From: Bacteroidales bacterium
GTDB taxonomy: Bacteria > Bacteroidota > Bacteroidia > Bacteroidales > P3
Assembly (NCBI GenBank): GCA_017962445.1
Contig: JAGCVI010000031.1
Coordinates: 62,001 to 126,000, forward strand
Reading direction: 5' to 3'
Length of the DNA: 64,000 nucleotides
Program-made: the position numbers and the translations under genes
Shown: positions 10,067 through 19,843 of the stretch, piece after piece
Numbering within the stretch: the stretch's first letter is position 1
Layout of the letters: each line of letters starts with the position of its first letter
Notes under the pieces: model-generated
The model's database searches: none
Told to the model about the DNA's origin: nothing
What the model saw: the letters and a program-made list of their open reading frames with translations, nothing else

Positions 10067-10172
10067 CTTTGTATTGGCTTAGATTTTGACTTTGAATAAA
10101 ATACCGTATAGACTCTTTTAAAACCACTATAACCAGTAACTCCTTTTAAACCTGAAACTTTCAAACTCTAAG

Positions 10173-11141
10173 ATGAAAATCCTCATCATACGGCTAAGTT
10201 CTATTGGCGATGTTTTGTTAACCACACCTATTCTCAGGTGCATCAAGTCGCAGCTTGGAGATGTGGAAATCCACTATCTGACTAAGCCGCACATCGCATC
10301 GCTGCTGGAACCTAATCCGTATATCGATAAACTGAAGGTCCTAAGTCCAACGTTGAGCAATACCATAGATGAATTGAAAAAAGAGCACTATGACTATGTC
10401 GTCGACTTGCACAATAACCATCGTTCGCGACGTATTCGGATGTCTCTACGAGTTCCAAGCAGTGTCTATCGCAAGGACAACCTGGATAAGTTCTGTATGG
10501 TGCTGTTCAAAACCAAGTGTCTGTCGCATCGCCATGTTGTAGACCGCTATTTTGGTGCCGTCAAGAGACTTGGTGTCACCGACGACGACAAAGGTCTTGA
10601 CTGCTTCCTTCCTAAGAATATCGATGTGGCGTCATTCCAGCCCTCAAGCCAACTCTATACCGTTATTGCCTGTGGCGCTCAGCACTATACCAAACAGATT
10701 CCTGTAGAACGACTTGAAAAGCTGTGTTCGAACATTGAGGGCCCTGTTATGCTTCTTGGCGACAAAAATGACTTCAATCGTATAGAATCAAGTGGAATGG
10801 AAATGGGTTCTAATGTATATAACCTGTGTGGCAAGACATCCATAGTCGAATTGGCCGCTCTGGTGCGTGATGCCGCTGTTGTCGTTACTCCCGACACAGC
10901 CATAATGCATATTGCCGCTGCATTCGAAAGACCTGTTGTCGCTATATGGGGAGCCACTGATCCTCTGTTCGGGTTCAGCGCTTTCCGTTGCAAGCATGTG
11001 GATTTTGTGGCTGAAGGTCTACGATGCCACCCCTGCAGTCGCATGGGAGGGAAAAAATGTCCCAGAAAACATTTTAAATGTATGCAGCAACAGGACTGGA
11101 ATAAGATTTACACCACTGTGAATGAACTGCTGAAAGCATAA
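10173..11141 (+). CDS. Glycosyltransferase family 9 (heptosyltransferase-like)
   Basis: 322 residues, one GT-B fold. Opens with MKILIIRLSSIGDVLLTTP, the GT9 signature, and carries the C-terminal donor-binding segments VVTPDTAIMHIAAAFERPVVAIWGATDP and the cysteine-rich close (CHPCSRMGGKKCPRKHFKC) seen in many Bacteroidota members. GT9 enzymes transfer ADP-heptose or related sugars in LPS core synthesis on the cytoplasmic face of the inner membrane. The exact acceptor cannot be told. It begins 106 bases after tamB and is followed at 24 bases by a phosphodiester-glycosidase-like gene, so these may share a transcript. Confidence 0.9.
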   Translation: MKILIIRLSSIGDVLLTTPILRCIKSQLGDVEIHYLTKPHIASLLEPNPYIDKLKVLSPTLSNTIDELKKEHYDYVVDLHNNHRSRRIRMSLRVPSSVYRKDNLDKFCMVLFKTKCLSHRHVVDRYFGAVKRLGVTDDDKGLDCFLPKNIDVASFQPSSQLYTVIACGAQHYTKQIPVERLEKLCSNIEGPVMLLGDKNDFNRIESSGMEMGSNVYNLCGKTSIVELAALVRDAAVVVTPDTAIMHIAAAFERPVVAIWGATDPLFGFSAFRCKHVDFVAEGLRCHPCSRMGGKKCPRKHFKCMQQQDWNKIYTTVNELLKA

Positions 11142-11165
11142 CTCTTGAACCTAAAACTTAAAACC

Positions 11166-12035
11166 ATGTTTCGAAAAAGTGTTCTCATTGCTTTATTAAT
11201 ACTGATGCCTTTTATTGGCAGTCAGGCGCAGAACAACGATTCGCTATTGATTGTCAAAGGACATTGGAAGATTGACAACGTTGACGGGCTTATACTGAAG
11301 CGATGCCATTTCGCAAATAAAGATTGTTTAGGTTCAAACCAGTTTGTGTCACTATTGGAGATACCTGTCAAATCCAATTATCGTCTGGCCTTTACCTATG
11401 AGCCACAACGCACATTGACTTCGGAACAGGCAAGACGCAATGGTGCTGTGGCTGCTATCAACGGTTCATTTTTCGATATGGCCAAACATAATCCAATATG
11501 CTATCTGCGCATCGATGGCAAAGAAGTGGGTATTAATACTCCGCAAGCTTCCGACTCGATACATAGGAAATACTATCAGTATGGCTCTGTGGCTTTGCAC
11601 AACGGACGTCCAGTGATTTTTATCCCCGACAGCGCAAGACTTGCTGAAAGGCAACTGCCGGACAGCAATATCATGACTGCCGGTCCACTGCTTATCTACA
11701 ATGGAAAGACTATGCCGATGCGCAAGGATAAGACCTTCGTCACTGATCGCCATAACCGCACGGCCATAGGTGTAAAACGCGATGGCACCATTTTACTTAT
11801 CACTGTTGACGGACGCACCAAGGAATCGGAAGGCTTGTCGCTTCAGGATTTTACCAAGCTACTCCGCTACCTCGGTTGCTACTCCGCCCTAAACATGGAT
11901 GGTGGTGGCTCCACGACAATGTATGTCAATGGGTTTCCGCACAACGGCATTGTCAATCATCCGTCGGACAATTTCAGGTATGATTTCCGTGGCGAACGCA
12001 CAGTGTCGAATTGTATTGTTGTTCTCAAAAAGTAG
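11166..12035 (+). CDS. Exported phosphodiester glycosidase (NAGPA-domain) protein
   Basis: 289 residues from the ATG at 11166; the TTG at 11145 only adds a polar leader before the signal peptide. Signal peptide ends GSQAQ. The NAGPA/DUF2233 fold is recognised by AAINGSFFDM, MTAGPLLIYNGK, RTAIGVKRDG and the hallmark SALNMDGGGSTTMYVNG near the C-terminus. The family removes GlcNAc from phosphodiester-linked sugars (uncovering enzyme) and in bacteria acts on exopolysaccharide or teichoic-acid-like phosphodiesters; substrate here is unknown. Stop codon is TAG, which matters for the serS observation. Followed after 21 bases by the helicase-nuclease gene. Confidence 0.88.
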   Translation: MFRKSVLIALLILMPFIGSQAQNNDSLLIVKGHWKIDNVDGLILKRCHFANKDCLGSNQFVSLLEIPVKSNYRLAFTYEPQRTLTSEQARRNGAVAAINGSFFDMAKHNPICYLRIDGKEVGINTPQASDSIHRKYYQYGSVALHNGRPVIFIPDSARLAERQLPDSNIMTAGPLLIYNGKTMPMRKDKTFVTDRHNRTAIGVKRDGTILLITVDGRTKESEGLSLQDFTKLLRYLGCYSALNMDGGGSTTMYVNGFPHNGIVNHPSDNFRYDFRGERTVSNCIVVLKK

Positions 12036-12056
12036 TTCTGAACTTTAAGACAAATC

Positions 12057-15000
12057 ATGAAACGTTTCGTCATATGTCGCGCATCAGCGGGCTCAGGAAA
12101 GACCTATACGCTTGTACGTCAGTTTATAGAAATAGCTATCTCGTCGCCGAGCAGTGTGAACAGCCGTTTCGAGCATATCTTGGCCATTACCTTCACCAAC
12201 AAGGCTGCCAATGAGATGAAGGAACGCATCCTTATGCAACTTCAACAAATAGTGACTGGTGACCCAGACGCGAACGATTTATTAAACGAAATGTCGCATG
12301 ACCTCGCCATTGAACCGTCAGAGACTCTGCGTCGCTGCAAGGTTTTGCTGCCGGCTATTCTGCATAACTATTCGCGCCTTTCGGTTTGTACCATAGACAG
12401 TTTTGTACATAGACTTGTGCGCACTTTCGCTCTCGAACTTCATCTCCCAGTCAACTTCAACGTGTTGATTGATAATAATGAAATACTTCAATCTACTGTC
12501 GACACTCTTATGTCGCTTGCTGGCAGCGAGGGGCAGGATGGCCTGACGCAGGTGCTTTCGGCTTTTTCAGAAAGCCGAATGAACGACGGTAAAAATTACA
12601 AGATTGAATCGCTTATAACAACTCTTGCAGCCGAACTCTTCAAAGAGGAGACACCCGCATTTCTCGACAAACTATCAAAACTTGATTTTGATGCATTCAT
12701 TGATATTCATCGTCGAATCATTGATGAAAACAGGCAGTTTGAATCGCAACTATCAGCTGCTGCAATGAAAACTATCGAGGTATGTAAGAGTCACGGACTG
12801 ACGATGGACGATTTTCCATACAAGAAAACAGGCATCTATCCTTATTTTGAGAGATTAGCCAACGGTGACTTCCAGAACCTTAACAAGCCTTCAAAGCGAG
12901 TCGACGAAACCTTCCGGAATGGAATACTGTATGCTAAAACAGCTTTAGAGTCAACCAAACAGGCTATTATCGATGCAACACCGACAATAGTCGAGTCATA
13001 CGATGAAATACAGTTGTTGTTAAAGCAGGGTTTGGTCGATTACAACTCACGCCAGATGCTGCTTGTCAACTTATATAGCTTGGCTCTGCTTGGCAAGCTC
13101 CGCACAATCAAGGACCAGTATTACCAATCAAATCAGATAGTGCATATATCTGAGTTCAACAAGAGAATCGCGGAGGTGGTGATGAGTGAGCCGACACCTT
13201 TCATATACGAGCGTGTCGGCAGTCGATACTATAACTATCTGATTGACGAATTCCAAGACACCAGTCGTCTGCAGTGGCTCAACATGCTGCCTTTGCTCGA
13301 CGAAGCCATGTCTTATATGCCGTCGCAAGATACCGCCGCGCCAGGGATGCAGTCTCTTGTTGTTGGAGACGGTAAGCAGGCTATCTATCGTTTTCGTCAG
13401 GGCGATGTGCGCCAGTTTATTAAGTTGCCAGAGGTCGACAGTGTCGCTCATGGAGACTCCCTCAAGCACAATGCAGAATTTCATAATTTGTACGTCAACC
13501 GTCGCACGCTTTCCAATATTGTAGAGTTCAACAACAGCCTTTTTGAGTACATTGTCAGCAGTCCTGCCTTTGTCGACAACGCAGAACTGCATAAGCTGTA
13601 CCTTGCCCCCTGTGAAATATCGTCGGAGAAAAAGTCGCGTCCGGGCCTCTATCAGGAGCCGAAGAACAAGGGTGGTTATGTAAGAGTGGAATTTGCTGAA
13701 AAAGAGGATATTTGTGCGCATATTCTCGCGGCTATCCGTCATCAGGTTAACGATTTAGGCTATGAGTATGGCGACATACTTGTGCTCGCCCGAGACAACA
13801 AGACTCTTGTTGGAATATCCAACTATTTGACTGACAATTCTGTTGATAATCCTATTCCTATCGTTTCGTCGGAATCGTTCATACTCTCAAACAGTCGTAC
13901 AGTGTTGCTTCTCTTATCGTTGCTCAAGTATTTGTTCAACACTAGCGACCGTATCGCTGCTGCCACGGCCTTGCAGCTTGCTTCTGAAGTGGGCTGCATA
14001 GACACAGACCAACATGAATTGCTGTGGCAGCTTGGTAAATGTGACTTTAATCTGCAGAGTGTACTTGCATTGCATAATATCGAATTTTACCCACAATATC
14101 TTTTGTCGCTATCATTATACGATTGCTGCGAAGAATTGCTGCGTAGATTCAATTTGCATGGCATCGACACAGCCTACGTTGCCTCGTTCCTCAATGTGGT
14201 TGCCACCTTTGTCCAGCACCAGCCACACAACGATCTCGGTCAATTCATACAGTTTTTTGACGAGAAGATGGACAAACTATCATGCTCCACTGCCGCCAAC
14301 CCTCATGCTGTCAAATTGATGACAATTCATAAGGCAAAAGGACTGGAAGAGAAGATTGTTATCGTTGCCATGCCCTCGGATAGACCACATCGTTCCAGCC
14401 TTTGGGTTAATGTGCCTCAAAGTATTGAACCGGAATTGCCTGTAGCATATGTAGCTTCGCAAAATGCGCCTTCGGCTTTCAGTAATATGTTCCACGAAGA
14501 GGATCTCCTTTGTGACATAGACCGTATAAATGTTCTATATGTGGCTTTAACCAGGCCAAAGCAAAAACTGCTCCTTGTCTGCGAAGATTGTGCCAAGGAC
14601 GACGGTACTGACAATATTTCGCTAATCCATAGTTATCTAAAGCAGGCAAATGTAAAAAATGATAATTCGGTTTATGTAATTGGCGATGATTTCACGAAGC
14701 CGGAGGAAGAAACCAAAAAGAAAGGGTCTGTGAAAGGGACAATCAAACTACACGATGCCATTTTCCCTTCGTGGACTAATCGTATTGTCATCGCAGCACA
14801 AAGCGATTCACTCCTTTCTACCCTTGAAGCATCACCGCGTCGCTACGGCATTTTGATACATGAACTGCTGTCGCAAATTATTAACGAGGATGATGTCGTG
14901 CCTGTGGTCAACAACTATTGTCGCCAACATCGCATGAGCCAGACAGAGGCTGATGCTATATGTGAGCGGATTAATGATATGGTCCATCGCGACAATATAC

Positions 15001-15239
15001 GCCCTCTTTTCGCCAAGGGCAACAAAGTGCTTTGCGAATGCTCAATGGTATTCAAAAACGAGGTTAAACGTCCTGACCGTATGGTGTTTATGCCAGACAG
15101 GACTTGTATTGTTGACTTCAAGACGGGCTCTTTCAACGAAGAGACTCACAAGAAATACCTCAGCCAAATCAATGAATATGCCACTGCTGTTGCGGCAATG
15201 GGCTATCCAGATGTGAGGACAAAAATAGTCTATTTATAA
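12057..15239 (+). CDS. AddA/RecB-like UvrD helicase with PD-(D/E)XK nuclease
   Basis: 1,060 residues. SF1 helicase motifs run in order: Walker A ASAGSGKT (9-16), motif Ia AITFTNKAANEMKER, Walker B LIDEFQDTS, motif III VVGDGKQAIYRFRQGD, motif V MTIHKAKGLEEKIV and motif VI VLYVALTRPKQKL. The C-terminal nuclease is marked by HELLSQI and CIVDFKTG followed by an Lys/Gln-containing helix (KYLSQINEYA). This is the AddA architecture used to process double-strand breaks to a regulated 3' tail for RecA. AddA normally works with AddB, usually encoded next door; no AddB-like gene is adjacent on either side here, so the partner must be elsewhere or absent. Confidence 0.9.
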   Translation: MKRFVICRASAGSGKTYTLVRQFIEIAISSPSSVNSRFEHILAITFTNKAANEMKERILMQLQQIVTGDPDANDLLNEMSHDLAIEPSETLRRCKVLLPAILHNYSRLSVCTIDSFVHRLVRTFALELHLPVNFNVLIDNNEILQSTVDTLMSLAGSEGQDGLTQVLSAFSESRMNDGKNYKIESLITTLAAELFKEETPAFLDKLSKLDFDAFIDIHRRIIDENRQFESQLSAAAMKTIEVCKSHGLTMDDFPYKKTGIYPYFERLANGDFQNLNKPSKRVDETFRNGILYAKTALESTKQAIIDATPTIVESYDEIQLLLKQGLVDYNSRQMLLVNLYSLALLGKLRTIKDQYYQSNQIVHISEFNKRIAEVVMSEPTPFIYERVGSRYYNYLIDEFQDTSRLQWLNMLPLLDEAMSYMPSQDTAAPGMQSLVVGDGKQAIYRFRQGDVRQFIKLPEVDSVAHGDSLKHNAEFHNLYVNRRTLSNIVEFNNSLFEYIVSSPAFVDNAELHKLYLAPCEISSEKKSRPGLYQEPKNKGGYVRVEFAEKEDICAHILAAIRHQVNDLGYEYGDILVLARDNKTLVGISNYLTDNSVDNPIPIVSSESFILSNSRTVLLLLSLLKYLFNTSDRIAAATALQLASEVGCIDTDQHELLWQLGKCDFNLQSVLALHNIEFYPQYLLSLSLYDCCEELLRRFNLHGIDTAYVASFLNVVATFVQHQPHNDLGQFIQFFDEKMDKLSCSTAANPHAVKLMTIHKAKGLEEKIVIVAMPSDRPHRSSLWVNVPQSIEPELPVAYVASQNAPSAFSNMFHEEDLLCDIDRINVLYVALTRPKQKLLLVCEDCAKDDGTDNISLIHSYLKQANVKNDNSVYVIGDDFTKPEEETKKKGSVKGTIKLHDAIFPSWTNRIVIAAQSDSLLSTLEASPRRYGILIHELLSQIINEDDVVPVVNNYCRQHRMSQTEADAICERINDMVHRDNIRPLFAKGNKVLCECSMVFKNEVKRPDRMVFMPDRTCIVDFKTGSFNEETHKKYLSQINEYATAVAAMGYPDVRTKIVYL

Positions 15240-15250
15240 TAGAGGAAGTA

Positions 15251-15499
15251 TTATTTTTTATACTCCTGTCCGATTTCATTAGGATCGATATCCGGTTCGT
15301 TCATCTCCACGCAGCTACGGTATTTGTTGCCGTTTCTGTAGTTTAGCGTCGAGCATGCCGCTCCATCGCTGACGTACTCTATTTCTTTATAGACAGGGTT
15401 AACTCCGTCATATATGTAGCAGCGGCATGACTTTGAGTCGCACGACGACACAGCACATGCAAACAAGGCTATCAGGCTTATTAGAATTACCTTTTTCAT
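15251..15499 (-). CDS. Small cysteine-rich lipoprotein, paralogue of 15583-15837
   Basis: 82 residues from the ATG at 15497-15499 (MKKVILIS), chosen because it starts the signal peptide directly; a longer start to 15544 adds a polar segment. The lipobox is AVSSC with the lipidated Cys at 20. The mature part begins CDSKSCRCY and has further cysteines in a pattern shared with the neighbouring 84-residue lipoprotein (C-x2-K-x-C-R-C-Y, then C-x2-L-x-Y, then a Cys before an acidic ...P-[DE]-I-D tail). Function unknown. It is the last gene of the GH92 run on the minus strand and ends only 11 bases from the convergent addA-like stop. Confidence 0.7.
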   Translation of the reverse strand: MKKVILISLIALFACAVSSCDSKSCRCYIYDGVNPVYKEIEYVSDGAACSTLNYRNGNKYRSCVEMNEPDIDPNEIGQEYKK

Positions 15500-15582
15500 T
15501 TTATAGTTTTTTTCATTTCTTTGTATGACAAACGCAAAAAACATAATTGTATTGTCTAATTAACTTCCTTTAATTTCCTTTA

Positions 15583-15837
15583 TTAATGACCCCAGAACAT
15601 CCACACCACTTCCATGGTGTCAATCTCAGGTGCATCGTAGTCGGTGCAGTAACGGAAGCTGCTGTCGACAGGGTGGGGGGTATCGTAGCCAAGCTGGTCG
15701 CACGACTTGTTGTTGTCGATGTAGGTCTTTGATACACGCACGTTGCCCCACCGCTCAAGCAGGTAGCAGCGGCACTCCTTGGCTTCGCAGCCGACAAGGG
15801 ATAGTAGTGTGATTGCTATAATCAAACGTCGCTTCAT
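15583..15837 (-). CDS. Small cysteine-rich lipoprotein coupled to GH92 gene
   Basis: 84 residues, lipobox LSLVGC with Cys17 as the lipidation site, mature start CEAKECRCY. The start codon overlaps the GH92 stop by four bases (15834-15837), which suggests translational coupling. It is a clear paralogue of the gene ending at 15251: same spacing of the first three cysteines, same central SC/AC-x2-L-x-Y and same acidic P-E-I-D close. No enzyme motif is visible. Possible roles are a surface or periplasmic accessory to the mannosidase or a disulfide-stabilised binding protein; neither can be shown from sequence. Confidence 0.75.
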   Translation of the reverse strand: MKRRLIIAITLLSLVGCEAKECRCYLLERWGNVRVSKTYIDNNKSCDQLGYDTPHPVDSSFRYCTDYDAPEIDTMEVVWMFWGH

Positions 15838-18800
15838 TCTACTGCGATTTCATCAATAAACAGCCATGCCTGCTGCCCTGCGCTGATGTGCCATTTCGGC
15901 AGCTTGCCATAGTTAACGGCACGGACACGCATGTAGCGAGCTTCGACAGGCGAGCTGTTGACAACGAAGTTGTGCATTCCGGCCTTCTCCTGACGTTCAG
16001 CGACAGCAGGAAACTCCTTGTTCTCGATGCTGCCGAAGGGACGGAAAGACATTCCGTCGGCAGACACCTCGACCTCAACACGTGTCGGATAGAAAATCCA
16101 CGCTTTCATGTTGTCGAGGCATTCCACGCCGACGCTGTGCACTGTGCGTTGCTCTAGAAGGTCGATTATCACCTCGCAGTTGCCTGTCCAGCCCTGCCAT
16201 CCACCGATGCGGAAATTCTCGGTGCCGTGCAGACGGTCTATCAGGCCTGTCTCGCCGTTTTCATAGTATTGAGGGTCGGGCTTTGTGATGTATGTTAGCG
16301 TGCGGTCGTTGAATGTACGTGTCAGTATGTGTGTGGCTACGGCGCTTCTGTTTCCGCTTACGGTGTCGATGACAACGGCTTTGATTGTCGCGTCGCTGCT
16401 TACAATGAACGGTCCTGTGTAAAGGTACGAGAACTCGGTTGGTGTGCAGCCGTCGAGGGTGTAGAATATCCTTCCCTTACCGCTTATTTTAACCACTGTC
16501 TCATTGTCGAAGCTCTGTTGCCAGTTGTCGAAGAGGGGGGCAGGTATGATAAGGGCGCTTTCATCGCTTTGCGAATGAGGACGCGAGGTTTCGGAGCTGG
16601 CGAAACTCTTGTTCGGGCTGTCGCCCATGACAAACTCAAGGGTGCATCCGTCGCGAAGCTGCTCGATGGTTATGAATGACTTGTCATAGTCTTTGCCGTT
16701 CAGTTTGAGCGACTGGACATAGCAGTTCTCCTTGCTTTGCTCATTTGCGATTATTACTATGTTGCGGCCGTTCTTTTGATGTATTGTCACTTTGTCGAAG
16801 AGTGGCGAGCCGATTATGTACTGGCCGCTGCCAGGGCAGAGCGGATAGAAACCCATTGCGCTCATCACGTACCATGCGCTCATCTGTCCGCAATCCTCGT
16901 TGCCGCACAGTCCGTCAGGCTCATTGTGGTAGAGCTCGTCGCATATCTTGCGTACAAGCTCTGCGGTTTTGTATTGTTGGCCTAAGTAGGCGTAAAGGTA
17001 GGCGGCGTGGTGCGAGGGCTCGTTGCCGTGTGCGTACTGGCCGATGAGACCGGTGATGTCGCTCTGCTCACGGCCTGCAAGCTTGGTTGTGGAATTGAAT
17101 AGGTTGTCAAGGAATTGAATAGCCTTCTCTTTGCCACCTATCATTTCAATCCATCCGTTCACGTCGTGTGGCACATAGCTGCTGTACTGCCAACTGTTTG
17201 CCTCGGTGAAGTGGTTGTTTACCTCGGCTGGGTTGAACGGAGTCATGAAAGCTCCGTTGCGCCGTGGGTGCATGAATCCATTGGCATCCATGATGTTTTT
17301 CCATGACTGGCTGCGACGAATATATTCATCATATATTTGGTTCCATTGGTCATGATATAGACCGCATTGGGGATCTTTGCTCTTTGATATCAATTGTTTG
17401 ACCATCTGTGCTATACACCAGTCGTCGTAAGCATATTCGAGGGTTTTACTGACCGATTCGTTCTCGTATTCACTGCTTAGGTATCCGTCGCGAGCATATT
17501 CAGTGCGGCCAAGCATAGGCAGATTGCTGGTGGCAATCATTGCATTGAGCAGGTCGGCGAGTTGCTTTTCCGACAGGTCGTCAAGCACTCCGGTGCGGTA
17601 GGCATCGAGTATCACCGATGCGGAGTGGTAGCCAATCATACAGTGGGTTTCGTGACTTGCAAGCTCCCACATTGTCAGCTCTCCGCCGTGTTGGAAATGG
17701 TCGAGGAATGTGAGCACAAAGTCGCGGCTGCGCTCAGGGTCGGTAAGGTTAAGCAGCGGATGAAGTGTGCGGTAGGTGTCCCACACAGAAAAGACGGTAT
17801 AGATATTGTGTCCATCCTTTGTCTTCAAAATTGTATGGTGTGTGCTGTCTGGATGCTTCATGGCGCGGTAGCGTCCGTCGGCATCGCTATACAGGTAGGG
17901 GGATGTCATACAGTGGTACAACGCGGTGTAGAAGTTCTCGCGACTTTCGGTGTCGCCGCCCTCGACTTCGAATTGCCCTAATGCCTGCTCCCATGTGGCG
18001 TCGGCCATCTTTTTGGCTTTATGGAATTTCAGTCCGAGACTTTCCTTCAGGTTGTTGATAGCACCTTGTTCATCAACCGCCGAAATGCCGACAGTAAGGG
18101 TTATCTCTTTCTTTTTCTGAGGGAAGTAAACAAGAGCCTTGCAATTCTCGCCATTCAGTCCTGAAACGTCGTTAACGCGTTTGTCGTCATTGTAATACAC
18201 TATTGCTTCTATTGGGCAATCGAAGGCAATAGCGAAATAAAAATGTTGTTCTGGGTTCCATGCCGACGAAATACGACTGCCAGTAAGGACTTCAATGTCG
18301 CCGTCGTCGGTGCTTATTGTTTGCCTGTGCAGCGAAGAACTGACTACTACGTCGCGATGCTTGAGGTCAATCACCACACCTTTGCGACCTGCGTTGGGAT
18401 AGTTGTATCTATGCAGTGCTGTTCGTTTGTGGACAGTCAGTTCGGCCTTTATGCGGCTGCGGTCAAGAATAACGCTGTAGTAGCCGGGATGAGCATCTTC
18501 GTTATTGTGCGAAAACGAAGATTTAAAGTAGTCGTAGTTAAGTCGCTCCGGTGAACCGCTTTCTTTAGCAGGCTCATCGGCGGTTCCGAGTTTACTGTTC
18601 ATGAACGGCATGATGAGCAGGTCGCCGTAGTCGCTGCAGCCGGTTCCGCTGAGGTGGGTGTGGCTGAAGCCGAACAGGGTGTCGCTGTCGTAGTGGTAGG
18701 CACTGCAACCGTCCCAGCCGTCAAGGCGTGTGTCAGGTCCTACCTGCACGGCGCCGAACGGCAGAACAGCACCTGGGAAGGTGTGTCCATGCCCGCCAGT

Positions 18801-18902
18801 GCCAATAAACGGATTGACATATGATGTCAACGACCTCTGGCATGCCGACAACAGCAAAATCGTACAAAAAATAGCCCAGATATTAGTTCTTTTTCGTATC
18901 AT
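15834..18902 (-). CDS. GH92 alpha-mannosidase lipoprotein with extra C-terminal domains
   Basis: 1,022 residues. Lipobox LLLSAC puts it on the membrane, probably the periplasmic or surface face. The GH92 fold is identified by VNPFIGTGGHGHTFPGA near the start, FGFSHTHLSGTGCSDYGD, the GNEPSHH segment and GNEDCGQMSAWYVMSAMGFYP, which carry the calcium-site and catalytic acid/base residues of the family. GH92 enzymes are calcium-dependent exo-alpha-mannosidases acting on host or yeast N-glycans. After the catalytic part come a chitobiase-type beta-sandwich (around FYTLDGCTPTEFSYLYTGPF) and an F5/8 type C-like carbohydrate-binding domain at the C-terminus, making it longer than the 750-residue norm. 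It sits 3 bases downstream of a ROK sugar kinase and overlaps a small lipoprotein gene, suggesting one glycan-use operon. Confidence 0.95.
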   Translation of the reverse strand: MIRKRTNIWAIFCTILLLSACQRSLTSYVNPFIGTGGHGHTFPGAVLPFGAVQVGPDTRLDGWDGCSAYHYDSDTLFGFSHTHLSGTGCSDYGDLLIMPFMNSKLGTADEPAKESGSPERLNYDYFKSSFSHNNEDAHPGYYSVILDRSRIKAELTVHKRTALHRYNYPNAGRKGVVIDLKHRDVVVSSSLHRQTISTDDGDIEVLTGSRISSAWNPEQHFYFAIAFDCPIEAIVYYNDDKRVNDVSGLNGENCKALVYFPQKKKEITLTVGISAVDEQGAINNLKESLGLKFHKAKKMADATWEQALGQFEVEGGDTESRENFYTALYHCMTSPYLYSDADGRYRAMKHPDSTHHTILKTKDGHNIYTVFSVWDTYRTLHPLLNLTDPERSRDFVLTFLDHFQHGGELTMWELASHETHCMIGYHSASVILDAYRTGVLDDLSEKQLADLLNAMIATSNLPMLGRTEYARDGYLSSEYENESVSKTLEYAYDDWCIAQMVKQLISKSKDPQCGLYHDQWNQIYDEYIRRSQSWKNIMDANGFMHPRRNGAFMTPFNPAEVNNHFTEANSWQYSSYVPHDVNGWIEMIGGKEKAIQFLDNLFNSTTKLAGREQSDITGLIGQYAHGNEPSHHAAYLYAYLGQQYKTAELVRKICDELYHNEPDGLCGNEDCGQMSAWYVMSAMGFYPLCPGSGQYIIGSPLFDKVTIHQKNGRNIVIIANEQSKENCYVQSLKLNGKDYDKSFITIEQLRDGCTLEFVMGDSPNKSFASSETSRPHSQSDESALIIPAPLFDNWQQSFDNETVVKISGKGRIFYTLDGCTPTEFSYLYTGPFIVSSDATIKAVVIDTVSGNRSAVATHILTRTFNDRTLTYITKPDPQYYENGETGLIDRLHGTENFRIGGWQGWTGNCEVIIDLLEQRTVHSVGVECLDNMKAWIFYPTRVEVEVSADGMSFRPFGSIENKEFPAVAERQEKAGMHNFVVNSSPVEARYMRVRAVNYGKLPKWHISAGQQAWLFIDEIAVE

Positions 18903-18905
18903 TTT

Positions 18906-19832
18906 TTACTTCTTCATTTTGATCAATGCAGCGGCGCCGAGGATGGCCACTTCGTTGGCTTTGAGCTCCGACATGCGAATCTTGCAGCTGCCTTCGTATA
19001 TGTTGAGCAGATATTTCTCGAATGCTTTCTGTAGTGGCTTCAGCAGCGGTTCGCCAACCTTTGTAGGGCCGCCCATAAGGAAGATGGCTTCCGGAGCTGA
19101 GAATGTGACGCTGTTGGCCATTGCCAGACCTAGCTGATCGGCAACTACTTCCCATGTCTTTAATGCTATAGGGTCGCCTTGATTAGCAAGGTCGCCAATC
19201 ATCTTGCTGTTGATGTCGGAAGTTACAGGAACACCTTTTAGTTCGCAGTAGGTCTGTACAATGCCACGTGCCGAGGTGTATGTCTCGAGGCAGCCCTTGC
19301 GACCGCAACTGCATTGGCGGCCGTTTGGAATAAGTATGTTATGTCCAAGTTCTCCTGCACCACCGGTGCTGCCATGCACCAGGCGTCCGTCGACCACGAT
19401 GCCGCTGCCCACACCGGTGCCCAAGGTGAACATGATGAAATGCTGCATGCCTTTGGCTCCGCCATAAACCATCTCGCCGAAGGCTGCGGCGTTGGCGTCG
19501 TTGCTAAGTACCACGGGAACATCCATGTACTTGTGCATCTCCTCTTCGAAGTTCAGCACTCCCTTGATTGTCAGATTGGGGGCGTTGTCCACACAACCAG
19601 TGTAGAAGTTGCCGTTAGGGGCACCGATGCCGATACCTTCTATCTTGTCTACACCGTTGTCCTTCATTAGTTTGCCTATGCATTCCATGATGTCGTGGAT
19701 GTAAGGCTTCAGTTCTGTGTATACGTTTGTCGGGATATTGTTGCGGTCAATGATTTTACCGTCGTCGCGTACCAACCCCATGTCGGTGTTGGTGCCTCCG
19801 ATGTCGATGCCGATGGAATATGTGTTTGCCAT
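18906..19832 (-). CDS. ROK family sugar kinase (glucokinase/mannokinase-like)
   Basis: 308 residues. ATP-binding IGIDIGGTNTDMGLV (7-21), catalytic Asp112 in LSNDANAAAFGE, second phosphate motif FTLGTGVGSG, and the ROK zinc site formed by H164 with C174, C176 and C181 (QCSCGRKGCLE). No N-terminal helix-turn-helix, so it is an enzyme and not a NagC-type repressor. Likely phosphorylates glucose, mannose or N-acetyl sugars in the cytoplasm. Directly upstream (3 bases) of the GH92 mannosidase, so mannose released by that enzyme is a sensible substrate, but this is inference from position. Confidence 0.92.
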   Translation of the reverse strand: MANTYSIGIDIGGTNTDMGLVRDDGKIIDRNNIPTNVYTELKPYIHDIMECIGKLMKDNGVDKIEGIGIGAPNGNFYTGCVDNAPNLTIKGVLNFEEEMHKYMDVPVVLSNDANAAAFGEMVYGGAKGMQHFIMFTLGTGVGSGIVVDGRLVHGSTGGAGELGHNILIPNGRQCSCGRKGCLETYTSARGIVQTYCELKGVPVTSDINSKMIGDLANQGDPIALKTWEVVADQLGLAMANSVTFSAPEAIFLMGGPTKVGEPLLKPLQKAFEKYLLNIYEGSCKIRMSELKANEVAILGAAALIKMKK

Positions 19833-19843
19833 TTCGAATATGT

